A DNA stretch of 64,000 nt, taken from Epilithonimonas hungarica. GTDB taxonomy: Bacteria; Bacteroidota; Bacteroidia; Flavobacteriales; Weeksellaceae. Location of the stretch: NCBI RefSeq assembly GCF_900102265.1, contig NZ_FNBH01000004.1, positions 341,744 through 405,743 of the forward strand, in the 5' to 3' direction. Shown piece by piece: positions 52,330-61,924 of the stretch. The translations under genes were made by a program, and so were the position numbers. Position 1 is the first letter of the stretch. Each line of letters starts with the position of its first letter. The notes beneath the pieces were generated by a model. The model was not told the origin of the DNA and made no database searches. It saw nothing but the letters and a program-made list of their open reading frames with translations.

Positions 52330-53808
52330 ATGACAATGACCGATCTATCAAAACAAGAAAATTATTCTATCAAAACGGTATTAATAATTATAATATGGAT
52401 AAGTTCAACGCTGAACGTCTTTGGACAGACAAAGGCGCTTAAACCTGATCGGAAGTATCCGGCGGATAGCTTACGTCAATGGACGACAGGATTAATGGAC
52501 GAGATCAGTAAAAAACATCCCGGATTCTACAGATATACTGATAAAGAAAAATTTGGATTGTTGATTGATTCCACTCGACAGAGCATTCAGGATTCTTTAA
52601 CCCAACTCCAATATTACAGGAAGCTGAAACCTTTGTTTGCTAAGATCGGATGCCTCCACACCGGAATTGAGCTGCCGGAAGAATCTAAAACTTATCTTAA
52701 TACTTCCAATAACCTACTTCCGCTGGAACTTTTTGTAGACGCTAAAACTCATAAAGTACTGGTTTCAAAAAATTACTCAGACAACAAAAATATTCAGATA
52801 GGTGGGGAAGTGGTTTCAATTAATGAAACTCCAATTTCAGTGATATTAAATAAATTGCTCGATGCTATTCCATCAAACGGATATAACCAAACAGAAAAAA
52901 TCCTCTTGCTGAATTACAGGTTTCCATTTTGGTATCAGGAAATAATAGATGCGCCCCAAGTTTTTAAAGTGGTTTTGAAATTAGAAGGCATTGAACAAAC
53001 CTTCGAGTTAAATGGTGCTTCCAAAGGTGTGTTTCCTTCCTTGGAACGGCTTGAGAAGAATTATAATTTGCCACTAGAGTTCGAGGTGAAAAATGGAATT
53101 GCTATTTTAAAAATTCATTCCTTTGCCGATACAGCCATAAAGCAAAGCGGGCAGAATTTTAAGAAATTTATCAAGGAAGTATTCCAGACCTTACAACAGC
53201 AGAATATTAAGAATCTTATCATTGATGTACGGGACAATACAGGAGGAACGGATGATAATGCGGCTTTGCTGTCATCCTTCTTTTTTGACAAGACATTCAG
53301 ATACTGGGATAAGATCGAAGTTACAGAAGCTGTCGCGAAAGAAATTAAGGGCGTCAACAAGATGTTCTACAAGAAACCTGAAGAAAATAACGGACTGTAT
53401 CTCTGGAAAAAATCCTGGATCACAAAAGAGTTCGATTACTACGAACCACAGGAACCTGCCAAAATGAATTTTAGGGGGAATAGCTATCTTTTAACCAACG
53501 GTCTGTGCCTTTCATCCTGTGCTGATTTTACGGCTGTGATGTCATACAACAAAAAAGCTGTAGTGGTCGGGCAGGAGACAGGCGGGGGTTATCAAGGCAA
53601 TACAAGCGGGATGTTGAGCAAGGCTACAATTCCAACCGGGCTTGTCATTAGTATACCTTTACAGAAATACACCAATGCGGTCGACCTGAATAAAAACTTT
53701 GGCCGGGGTACGATACCGAATCACGAAACAGCAACTACATTCGAAAATTGGATCAATAAGGAAGATGTGGAAATGGATTATGCTATTCAATTAATTAATA
53801 AAAAGTAA
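52330..53808 (+). CDS. exported S41 family peptidase 1
   Basis: A 492-residue protein with a hydrophobic signal near residues 17-34 (the start could be a later Met but no better one exists). An N-terminal domain with GCLHTGIEL precedes a PDZ-like part and the tail-specific protease core: LIIDVRDNTGGTDDNAALLS, nucleophile Ser in NGLCLSSCADFTAVM, and VVGQETGGGYQGNTSG, where the Lys of the usual Ser-Lys dyad is not obvious to me. S41 peptidases cleave C-termini of exported proteins. It is 43 bp after the TPR-tailed hydrolase. Confidence 0.85.
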   Translation: MTMTDLSKQENYSIKTVLIIIIWISSTLNVFGQTKALKPDRKYPADSLRQWTTGLMDEISKKHPGFYRYTDKEKFGLLIDSTRQSIQDSLTQLQYYRKLKPLFAKIGCLHTGIELPEESKTYLNTSNNLLPLELFVDAKTHKVLVSKNYSDNKNIQIGGEVVSINETPISVILNKLLDAIPSNGYNQTEKILLLNYRFPFWYQEIIDAPQVFKVVLKLEGIEQTFELNGASKGVFPSLERLEKNYNLPLEFEVKNGIAILKIHSFADTAIKQSGQNFKKFIKEVFQTLQQQNIKNLIIDVRDNTGGTDDNAALLSSFFFDKTFRYWDKIEVTEAVAKEIKGVNKMFYKKPEENNGLYLWKKSWITKEFDYYEPQEPAKMNFRGNSYLLTNGLCLSSCADFTAVMSYNKKAVVVGQETGGGYQGNTSGMLSKATIPTGLVISIPLQKYTNAVDLNKNFGRGTIPNHETATTFENWINKEDVEMDYAIQLINKK

Positions 53809-53982
53809 CTGATTTCAGACATATGCGATAAAGCCTAATATTATAAAATCAGAAATGTAATAGTTCTGAAATGATAATTGTCTTAATTATAAACTAAAAA
53901 TCACAGAACCTATTTCCTATTCTGAGGCGATAAAATGTTGAAAGATTTATATAAGTAAAATTAATTAATCAAAAAAATTAAT

Positions 53983-54501
53983 ATGAAACAATTAAAAAAC
54001 ATTCTAATTATTGGTTTCTGCTTGTTAATAGCAACATTGACCCAGGCTCAGAAAAAATCGAATCGGCTAATCAATGATTTTATGAAGGTTGAAGGAAACT
54101 GGACAGGACAATTAACCTATCTGGATTACAGCTCTGGAAAACCTTACACGATGTCTGCGGAACTTGAGATAAAAAGAATTCCCAATACCAATGAGTTTCT
54201 TTTCGTACATACTTACCCCAAAGAAAAAAGTGCTAATAAAACCGATACCATTACCATTTCAAAAGATGGACAATACATTGGTAAAGAAAAGCTAGTTTCC
54301 AGGACAAAACTTCCTAAAGGCAATATGAGAATCATCACCGAAAAAGAAGGCAAGGATGGAAATGATGGCAAGAAAGCAACCATAAGACAGACTTACATAT
54401 TAGGCAATACGTCGTTCTCCACACAGAAAGATGTCCTTTTTTCCGGAGAAACTACATGGATTAAAAGACATGAATATGTTTACAAAAAACAGCATGATTA
54501 A
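53983..54501 (+). CDS. exported protein of unknown function (172 aa)
   Basis: A signal peptide (MKQLKNILIIGFCLLIATLT, then QAQ) is followed by a beta-rich, lipocalin-like or fatty-acid-binding-like sequence: VEGNWTGQLTYLDYSSGKPY at the first strand, ELEIKRIPNTNEFLF, KEKLVSRTKLP and TTWIKRHEYVYK at the end. I recognise no specific family. It lies between the two S41 peptidase genes on the same strand, which suggests a shared role in the envelope. Confidence 0.65.
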   Translation: MKQLKNILIIGFCLLIATLTQAQKKSNRLINDFMKVEGNWTGQLTYLDYSSGKPYTMSAELEIKRIPNTNEFLFVHTYPKEKSANKTDTITISKDGQYIGKEKLVSRTKLPKGNMRIITEKEGKDGNDGKKATIRQTYILGNTSFSTQKDVLFSGETTWIKRHEYVYKKQHD

Positions 54502-54545
54502 TCTAAGCTCAGAAAGCCATCAATGATTTTAAAAACGGACAGTAA

Positions 54546-55886
54546 ATGATACAGAAAAACATTTTGATGGGCTTATTCATTTTTATTGGACAACTTTTTT
54601 TTGCTCAAAATAATGAGCAGCCAAAGATTGACAGTTTAACAAAAATAGAAGTTGTAAACAGCATTTGTAATTCGCTGACCAATAACTATGTTTTCCCTGA
54701 TAAGGCAAAAGTGATGTCAGACTTTTTGAAGCAACAAACTCAAAACAATATATTTAGTTCTATCACAGACCCAAACCAATTCGCCAATGAGATTCAAAAA
54801 ACACTTCGCTCTGTAAACAAAGACAATCATTTGCGAATTGAATATAATCCCCGATTAGAAAAAGACATTATAAAATTCCTTGATAATAAAAAAGGTTCAA
54901 ATGCAATTTTAGCAGACCAAATTAAAAAAGATGAAAAACAAAATTTCTATTTTAAAAAGTTAGAAATTCTACCTTCAAATATGGGCTATATTGAATTTAC
55001 AAACTTTGCTATTCCCAGTCCTTCTACAAGAAAAACAGTACATTCAGCAATGCAGTTTATTTCCCATACTGACGGATTGATCATTGATTTAAGAAATAAT
55101 TTCGGAGGTAATGGTAAAATGTCAGAAGAAATCCTAAGTTACTTTTTTCCTGTAAAAACGTACACAGGGAAAACCTATAACAGAATCGAAAATAAATGGA
55201 CAGATTCTTATGTTGAAAATAAAAAGGAAATAACAAACGGCTTAAAACTAAAAATGCCTCTGTACATACTAATCAGCAACAGAACCTTTTCAGCAGCCGA
55301 AAGTTTTGCCTATACTTTACAAAGTATAAAAAAGGCTGTTATCATTGGCAATACATCACGAGGCGGTGCCCATGCAACAAGAAGTTTCGGCATAGGGAAT
55401 GGCTTTGTAGCATTTATTCCCTATTTACGCGGAGAAAATGTGACTACAAAAACTGATTGGGAGGGCGTTGGTGTAATTCCTGACATTAAAACAGAAGACA
55501 ACAATTGTATTTTGACTGCTCAAAATCACTTCCTGAATCAAAAGCTATTGACCGAAAAAGATGAAAATGAGAAAAGGAAAATCAATTGGCAGATCAATTT
55601 TAATAAATCAAAATCGTCGGCAGTAGTTATCAATGTAACAGAGGCAACCAGGTTTACAGGACAATTTTCGGAGTTTGAAGTTACGCTTTCGGGCAATCAG
55701 CTGATGTTTAGGGACACCAATCAAAAAAGTAATGAACCAAGAAAAGCAATAGCCATAACAGCTAATTTATTCCAGATAGACACTGATTATCAAGTAGAGT
55801 TTATAACTGACAGCAACGATATATGTAACACTATTAAAATGTATTGGGATGATGGGTATGTGGAAACTATCGATAGGACAAAATAA
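54546..55886 (+). CDS. exported S41 family peptidase 2
   Basis: A 446-residue S41 protein with a signal peptide (ending about residue 20 at FFAQ), an N-terminal cap and the core motifs: NMGYIEFTNFAIPSPSTRKT, GLIIDLRNNFGGNGKMSEEI, the nucleophile in NRTFSAAESFAY, VIIGNTSRGGAHATRS, and WEGVGVIPDIKTED. It is closer to the retinoid-binding-protein/tricorn-like S41 group than to CtpA. The last 110 residues form an added beta-rich domain (FSEFEVTLSGNQLMFRDTNQ) unlike the first S41 protein here. It is followed 86 bp later by another serine hydrolase. Confidence 0.87.
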   Translation: MIQKNILMGLFIFIGQLFFAQNNEQPKIDSLTKIEVVNSICNSLTNNYVFPDKAKVMSDFLKQQTQNNIFSSITDPNQFANEIQKTLRSVNKDNHLRIEYNPRLEKDIIKFLDNKKGSNAILADQIKKDEKQNFYFKKLEILPSNMGYIEFTNFAIPSPSTRKTVHSAMQFISHTDGLIIDLRNNFGGNGKMSEEILSYFFPVKTYTGKTYNRIENKWTDSYVENKKEITNGLKLKMPLYILISNRTFSAAESFAYTLQSIKKAVIIGNTSRGGAHATRSFGIGNGFVAFIPYLRGENVTTKTDWEGVGVIPDIKTEDNNCILTAQNHFLNQKLLTEKDENEKRKINWQINFNKSKSSAVVINVTEATRFTGQFSEFEVTLSGNQLMFRDTNQKSNEPRKAIAITANLFQIDTDYQVEFITDSNDICNTIKMYWDDGYVETIDRTK

Positions 55887-55972
55887 AATGAAGCCAGATA
55901 TCATACATATTGTACAAAGCCTTAAACCGAATTTATGAATCTATCAACAATAAAATAAAAGATTTATATAAT

Positions 55973-56989
55973 ATGAGACATTTTTATTTCATTTTCTTTT
56001 TAATATTAATGGGATGCCAGACTACGAGTCAAACTCCAGCTGAAGTGATTAAAAACTATTACCGAAAAGGAAAATTCAATGGAAGCATATTGATTGCTCA
56101 AAATGATAAAGTCATTGTGGATACTGTTTTTGGCTATCGGGATTTACATAACAAAACGGTACTGAAAAAAGAAACCCCGTTTTATATCGCCTCATTAAGT
56201 AAATCTTTCACTGCCATTGCCATTTTTCAACTGGTGGAAAAAGGACTTCTTTCATTCGATAATAATGCCGTAAATTTTGTTGATAATCTTCCTGCCTACG
56301 CCCAACATATTACCATAAAGCAATTGCTGAATCACACCTCAGGAATAAGGGATTATGAAAATAAGCTCACTCAAAAAGGTTTGACTAATAATGATGTTAT
56401 CCATTGGCTTCAAAATCAGGATGGATTAGCTTTCAAACCCGGAACTAAATTTCAATATAGCAATTCTGGTTACATTATCCTGTCTTTAATTATCGAAAAG
56501 ATTTCCGGTATGACCTATGCCCAATTTTTGAAAGAAAATATTTTCAACTCTCTGCAAATGAACCATACCACAGTTTATGAATCAAATACAGTCATTTCCG
56601 ATAAAGCTATAGGGTATAACAAGGATAAAAAAATGGATGATTATTATATTCTTACGACAGGAGACGGAGGCATTTATGCTACGGCAGAAGACCTTTATAA
56701 ATTTGACAGAGCTTTAAGAAACAATCAATTATTATCAGAAGAAAGCACCAAATTACTGTATGAGAAACCCATTTTGGAAGACGGTACCCATTCTGAATAT
56801 GGTTCAGGCTGGTTTATCGAGAGAGCTGCCGGGACGATGATTGCCCAACATACGGGTGGATTGGCGGGTTTCAGAAGCCTGTTCTGGAGAGATCTGAAAA
56901 ACGGCAATACTATCATTGCATTGACCAATCAGGGGGATGCTTTTCCTGTATTTGATTTTCTGAACAACATAAAAAAAACTTTGAAGTAA
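55973..56989 (+). CDS. serine beta-lactamase-like hydrolase 4, lipoprotein
   Basis: About 338 residues from the ATG at 55973, which gives a proper lipobox (LILMGC, Cys15); the frame is open from 55910 but that part is not signal-like. Catalytic motifs are SLSK in YIASLSKSFTAIAIF, YSN in FQYSNSGYIIL and HTG in AQHTGGLAG. It should be anchored in a periplasm-facing membrane leaflet. It is the fourth member of this family in the window. Like the others, its natural substrate cannot be inferred. Confidence 0.87.
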   Translation: MRHFYFIFFLILMGCQTTSQTPAEVIKNYYRKGKFNGSILIAQNDKVIVDTVFGYRDLHNKTVLKKETPFYIASLSKSFTAIAIFQLVEKGLLSFDNNAVNFVDNLPAYAQHITIKQLLNHTSGIRDYENKLTQKGLTNNDVIHWLQNQDGLAFKPGTKFQYSNSGYIILSLIIEKISGMTYAQFLKENIFNSLQMNHTTVYESNTVISDKAIGYNKDKKMDDYYILTTGDGGIYATAEDLYKFDRALRNNQLLSEESTKLLYEKPILEDGTHSEYGSGWFIERAAGTMIAQHTGGLAGFRSLFWRDLKNGNTIIALTNQGDAFPVFDFLNNIKKTLK

Positions 56990-57064
56990 CAGGTGTCGGA
57001 ATAAAATGAAAATTAAATAGCAATCTGTAAACTGTTAATAGATTTTCAACTCAAAAAAATAAAT

Positions 57065-58834
57065 ATGTTAAATAAAATGATGTTGGCTTTTACTCTTGTA
57101 TGGCTGTCATTCTTTTCAATACAGGCCCAACAAACATTATGGGGCAGCCAACAGGAAAAGGAAAGTATATACAATATTCAGGATAGTGTGATGATCCGTA
57201 CAAGAGATGGTGCAGAGATCTCTGCAATGGTCGTGCGCAAAAAAAATGATAGTGTTCCGAGACCTGTAGTGTTACAATTTACAATCTATGTGCGGGATCA
57301 GGGACGGGATATGCAGTCGCTTAAAGAAGCTGCAGATAGAGGATATGTTGGTGTTATGGCCTATACAAGGGGGAAGCGCTTCAGCAAATCTGAAATCTAT
57401 CCGTATGAAACTGACGGAAAAGATGCTTATGATGTTATCGACTGGATCAGCAGGCAGCCATGGTGTAATGGTAAAATAGGAATGTACGGAGGAAGCTACA
57501 ATGGCTTCACACAATGGGCGGCAGCTAAAAATCTTCATCCTGCACTGAAAACGATTGTCCCTTATGTTGCCAATCGCCCCGGAATGGGACTTCCTATGGA
57601 AAATAATATCTTTATCAATCCCAATTATGAATGGTCTTTTTATGTTGGCAATAACAAATATCTGGATAACAAGACGGGTGATGACAGAAAGAGATTTCGG
57701 GATATGATGTTCAAATGGTGGGAAACCGGAGCAGCCTATAATAAAATGGATAGTATTGATGGTACACCGAATCGACTTTTTCAACGTTGGATTAGTCATC
57801 CTGCATTTGATACATATTGGCAAAATATGGCTCCGTATAAAAAAGATTTTGCCAAGATTAATATTCCTGTCTTAGCATTCGATGGTTATTACAATGATTC
57901 CCAGAATTCAGGGATTTACTACTTGCGCGAGCTCAATAAATACAGTCCCCAGACACCGACTTATCTGGTGATTGGTCCTTACGGCCATTTCGGAACACAA
58001 ATGGGAGGGCAGGAAGTGATCAACGGATATACAGTTAGTAAAAACGCATTATTTCCAATCAAGGAATACACTTATCAATGGTTAGATTATATTCTCAAAG
58101 ATGCAGAAAAACCAGCTTTTCTGAAAGATAAGATTAATTATCAGGTTATGGGAACAGATGAATGGCGAAGTGCCGCTTCATTGGAGGCGATGCATAACAG
58201 TTATTTGAAATTTTATTTAAGTTCTGTTAAAATCAGAGATAACGGATATTTGCTGAGCCAAAATAAACCTGAACCCAATAAATATTTAATTCAGAAAGTA
58301 GATCTTGCAGACCGTACAAGCAGCAATAATGATTATTATCCCGATCCCATTATTCGGGAAAGTGTAGCCGGTAATGGTTATGTTTTTACAAGTGAACCTT
58401 TGGATGCTATGATTGTGAACGGATCATTTCTCGGAAATATAAAACTGAGCATCAACAAAAAAGACGTAGATCTGGGGCTAACTCTTTACGAACTCACACC
58501 CGAAGGAAAATATTTTCACCTTTCTTACTATATCGGAAGGGCAAGTTATACCAGGGACAATACTAAAAGACAATTATTAATTCCTGGTAAAAAAGAAACT
58601 ATCACTTTTGAGAATATTCACCTGATCAGCAAGCAGCTACAGAAAGGAAGTCGATTGGTCATTGTTCTGAATGTCAACAAAAACCCTTTCTCAGAACTGA
58701 ATTACGGAAGCGGAAAAGCAGTAACCACCGAAACCATTGCCGATGCAAAAGAACCTTTGATCATCCAGTGGTTTAACGATAGTTTTGTTGAGATTCCTAT
58801 TTTAAAGTTTTCAGGAAAAAGCTATATCGGTTGA
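57065..58834 (+). CDS. CocE/NonD family hydrolase (X-Pro dipeptidyl-peptidase-like)
   Basis: A 589-residue exported hydrolase with a signal peptide (about 1-21, ending IQAQ). The alpha/beta-hydrolase core has nucleophile Ser144 in GGSYNGF, PWCNGKIGMYGG just before it, the acid probably in AFDGYYND and the His in VIGPYGHFG. A C-terminal jelly-roll domain of about 180 residues (GNIKLSINKKDVDLGLTLYE to the end) completes the family layout. Related enzymes cleave X-Pro dipeptides, acyl esters or cephalosporin side chains. It ends the run of exported hydrolases. Confidence 0.88.
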   Translation: MLNKMMLAFTLVWLSFFSIQAQQTLWGSQQEKESIYNIQDSVMIRTRDGAEISAMVVRKKNDSVPRPVVLQFTIYVRDQGRDMQSLKEAADRGYVGVMAYTRGKRFSKSEIYPYETDGKDAYDVIDWISRQPWCNGKIGMYGGSYNGFTQWAAAKNLHPALKTIVPYVANRPGMGLPMENNIFINPNYEWSFYVGNNKYLDNKTGDDRKRFRDMMFKWWETGAAYNKMDSIDGTPNRLFQRWISHPAFDTYWQNMAPYKKDFAKINIPVLAFDGYYNDSQNSGIYYLRELNKYSPQTPTYLVIGPYGHFGTQMGGQEVINGYTVSKNALFPIKEYTYQWLDYILKDAEKPAFLKDKINYQVMGTDEWRSAASLEAMHNSYLKFYLSSVKIRDNGYLLSQNKPEPNKYLIQKVDLADRTSSNNDYYPDPIIRESVAGNGYVFTSEPLDAMIVNGSFLGNIKLSINKKDVDLGLTLYELTPEGKYFHLSYYIGRASYTRDNTKRQLLIPGKKETITFENIHLISKQLQKGSRLVIVLNVNKNPFSELNYGSGKAVTTETIADAKEPLIIQWFNDSFVEIPILKFSGKSYIG

Positions 58835-58942
58835 ATACTAAGCTTTTATAAAGATTATCAAAAAAGTCAGGTAACGATTTGGTAACGGTGCTTACTGCTT
58901 TGCTTTTCAACGTACTTCCGTTAGCTCAAGGCAAATATACAA

Positions 58943-58983
58943 AAATATAAGGATAGGAAAATTAAAACCTATCCTTATATTTA
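58943..58983. terminator. bidirectional terminator between CocE and hsdR
   Basis: A perfect 15-bp stem (core ATAAGGATAGG/CCTATCCTTAT) with a 10-nt loop lies between convergent genes. A-rich and T-rich borders let it serve both strands. Confidence 0.7.
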
Positions 58984-59032
58984 TCACTCTTAAATATTTT
59001 TGATTCTTATTAATACCTACTAGAATAAAACA

Positions 59033-61900
59033 TTAATTTCCTGATATTCCATTAACAAAAGTATCTACGAAACCTATGATTTTATTTAGAATACGATCTC
59101 CGATTTCCTTAGATTTTAATACACTTGGTCTTCCTTCTTTCCGTAAATCTAAAATTTCTTTTCGCAAAGGTTCACGTTCTGTAAACAAATAATTCTCTAT
59201 AAGTCTTTCTGTTTTTTCTTCGGAAAGATTTTCTGTATTGACTAGTTCCTGAAGAGCCTTTTCTTGCTCTACAGTCCAGAATTTTTCAAACTCCTCAGGA
59301 ATGGTATCCGTATCTTCAATATGTGGTAAACTTTCCTGAATAAATTTTTCAATTAATTCCCTTTTGCTTCTTAATGATACTTCGGTGTTCAGTAAATTGA
59401 ATATGTCTTTTTCAATACTTTCTTTGTCTTTTGCACTATGTTTCGACTTGAATTTAATCAATAACTGAAGTATGTAAGTTACATTGATCGTATCACGCCT
59501 TATCAATTCCAATTCAAAATCTATATCATTGAGAATAGACGCTTTTTTAGACGGGTCAGTAGGATCAAGTCTTTCCTTTAAATCCAAATATTTACTGGTG
59601 TAATCTGCAAAAAGCTGTTCTTCCATCTGTAAATCATCCCAAGTAAATTCTGTGTAGTGGCTCATTTTCTTGTGCAAACGCATCATGGCACGGAAAGCCA
59701 AAATAAATTGTAGCTGATCTTCTTCCGAATATAAGCCATCAACAGATACTACTTGCGGAACGATTTCTAATAGTTTCTGTGCGGCTTCATTGAACTTTTC
59801 TACATACGCTTCGTATGGTTCTACAATAATCTCGTCAATTGCTTCTTTATTGCTAAATAAAGCGATGGCTTCGTCTGTCTTGTCTTTAAGGTTTCGGAAA
59901 CATACAATATTTCCCTGTGTTTTATTCTTATCCAAGATACGATTTGTACGGCTAAATGCTTGTATCAATCCATGATATTTCAGATTTTTATCAACGTATA
60001 AGGTGTTTAAATACTTACTATCGAATCCTGTCAAAAACATATTGGCTACCAATAAAATATCTGTCTCGTTTTGCTTTGATTTTTTGGCTACCGCATTGTA
60101 ATAATTGTAAAATCCTTCGGTATCTTTTACGTTCTGTTTCTCTCCAAATAGTTCATTAAAGTCTTCCACATAAGTTTCTAATAATTCTCTACGATGAGGC
60201 TTGTATCCGTATGCTGCTTGTGGTTCGGCAACCATTCCTAAGTGGGAATAAATAGCATCTTCCATTTCCTCTTCGTTCTGAGCAAAACTAAAAATAGTTG
60301 CTATTTTTAAATCGTGCTGTCCCTCTTGTTTTTTACGCTTGAAAATTTCATAGTATTGAATGACCGAATCAATATCATGTACACACATCATTGCACAAAA
60401 TTTCCTGTTTTGCGTTTTCTGATCGTGGTATTGAATGATGTAATCTACAATGGCTTCCTTTCGTTCAGGCGCTTCAAAAACTTCCGTTTCGTTAATTTGC
60501 TCTACTTTTAAATCAATGATATGCTCTTTCTGTTTGAAAGTCTGAATATATTCTACCGAAAACTTCAATACATTCTCGTCACGTATAGCATCTGTAATTA
60601 CATATTTGTGCAGACATTTTCCAAACAAACTAGCTGTTGTTTTTTCTCCATCTGCATTCTCTGCCAAAATAGGTGTACCTGTAAAGCCAAATAGTTGAAT
60701 ATTGGTAAAATAATTGACGATGTTTTTGTGGGTATCACCAAATTGCGAACGATGGCATTCGTCAAAGATAAAAACCATCCTTTCTTGCTGAATGGATTTC
60801 ATTTTTGATAAGTTTCTACCTGAAATTGCATTATTTAGCTTTTGAATGGTGGTAACGATGATGCGAACATTCGGGTCGTTTAATTTACGAATAAGGTCAT
60901 CCGTATTAGTAGCAGAACTTACCGAGCCCTTACTAAATTTATCATACTCTTGGTTGGTTTGATAATCCAAATCTTTTCTATCTACCACAAAAACCACTTT
61001 TTTGATAGCTGGAATTTTGGATAGAATCTGACTGGCTTTGAAACTAGTTAAGGTTTTACCACTTCCAGTTGTATGCCAGATGTAGCCATTTTTTTCGATA
61101 TTATAGCCATTCAGTATTTCGTTTTCTTTTACCTTTTTGATAATACTTTCTACCGCATAATATTGGTATGGGCGAAGTACCATCAGACGTTTATCGGTTT
61201 CATTCAGAACGATGTATTTACAGATCATTTTACTGATATGACAAGGTTCCAAAAAAGAATCGGTAAAGCCATTTAAAATATTATTTAATGGATTATTTTG
61301 TTCGTCTGTCCAATGGAATGTCTGCAAAAATTCCTGTTTGTGTGAACCGAAATTACTGAAATATTTGGTGTTTACACCGTTACTGATTACGAATAACTGT
61401 ACAAAATGAAACAATCCTTTTCCAGCACCAAAGCTATGTTTTTGATAGCGGTTGATTTGGTTGAATGCTTCTTTCATTTCCAAGCCTCTTCGCTTCAGCT
61501 CGATTTGCACCAAAGGCAACCCATTCACCAGTAAGGTTACATCATAACGGTTTTCATATTTCCCTTCTTGCGTGATTTGATTGGTCACTTGATATTCGTT
61601 CTGACACCAATGTTCTACATTGAGAAATTCAAAATAGAGGTTATCACCATTATCCCGAAGGATATGGTGCTTTTTCTCACGAAGTATTTTTGCTTTTTCA
61701 AAGACAGATCCTTTATTGAGAATGTTTAGTACTTTTTCAAATTCACTATCGCTAAATTGTATATGATTGTGCTTTTCTAATTGTGTTTTCAGGTTTGCCA
61801 GCAAAGCTTTTTCATCAGCAATAAAAGCGTATTTATATCCCAATTTTTGTAATTGGGTAACAAGTTGCTCTTCTAAAATTTGTTCGGACTGTTTGCTCAT
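59033..61900 (-). CDS. hsdR: type I restriction endonuclease subunit R
   Basis: A 955-residue HsdR, the motor and nuclease subunit of a type I restriction-modification complex. The N-terminal PD-(D/E)xK site is Asp120 with Glu134-Lys136 (QIELKRRG). The SF2 helicase core has TGSGKT (278-283), DECHRSQFGD (380-389), GFTGTP (405-410), ANMFLTGFD and QAFSRTNRI. The C-terminal helical part is for complex assembly. It looks intact. It lies 24 bp downstream of an Mrr-type nuclease gene. No hsdM is visible; hsdS begins at the window edge, so hsdM may lie beyond. Confidence 0.94.
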   Translation of the reverse strand: MSKQSEQILEEQLVTQLQKLGYKYAFIADEKALLANLKTQLEKHNHIQFSDSEFEKVLNILNKGSVFEKAKILREKKHHILRDNGDNLYFEFLNVEHWCQNEYQVTNQITQEGKYENRYDVTLLVNGLPLVQIELKRRGLEMKEAFNQINRYQKHSFGAGKGLFHFVQLFVISNGVNTKYFSNFGSHKQEFLQTFHWTDEQNNPLNNILNGFTDSFLEPCHISKMICKYIVLNETDKRLMVLRPYQYYAVESIIKKVKENEILNGYNIEKNGYIWHTTGSGKTLTSFKASQILSKIPAIKKVVFVVDRKDLDYQTNQEYDKFSKGSVSSATNTDDLIRKLNDPNVRIIVTTIQKLNNAISGRNLSKMKSIQQERMVFIFDECHRSQFGDTHKNIVNYFTNIQLFGFTGTPILAENADGEKTTASLFGKCLHKYVITDAIRDENVLKFSVEYIQTFKQKEHIIDLKVEQINETEVFEAPERKEAIVDYIIQYHDQKTQNRKFCAMMCVHDIDSVIQYYEIFKRKKQEGQHDLKIATIFSFAQNEEEMEDAIYSHLGMVAEPQAAYGYKPHRRELLETYVEDFNELFGEKQNVKDTEGFYNYYNAVAKKSKQNETDILLVANMFLTGFDSKYLNTLYVDKNLKYHGLIQAFSRTNRILDKNKTQGNIVCFRNLKDKTDEAIALFSNKEAIDEIIVEPYEAYVEKFNEAAQKLLEIVPQVVSVDGLYSEEDQLQFILAFRAMMRLHKKMSHYTEFTWDDLQMEEQLFADYTSKYLDLKERLDPTDPSKKASILNDIDFELELIRRDTINVTYILQLLIKFKSKHSAKDKESIEKDIFNLLNTEVSLRSKRELIEKFIQESLPHIEDTDTIPEEFEKFWTVEQEKALQELVNTENLSEEKTERLIENYLFTEREPLRKEILDLRKEGRPSVLKSKEIGDRILNKIIGFVDTFVNGISGN

Positions 61901-61924
61901 TACTCAGTATTAGGTTTCGTAGGA

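Noticed and set aside
58870..58900. Direct repeat GGTAACG twice near the restriction locus, considered as an attachment site
   Set aside because: Seven bases only, no second copy seen beyond the integrase, and no tRNA nearby.
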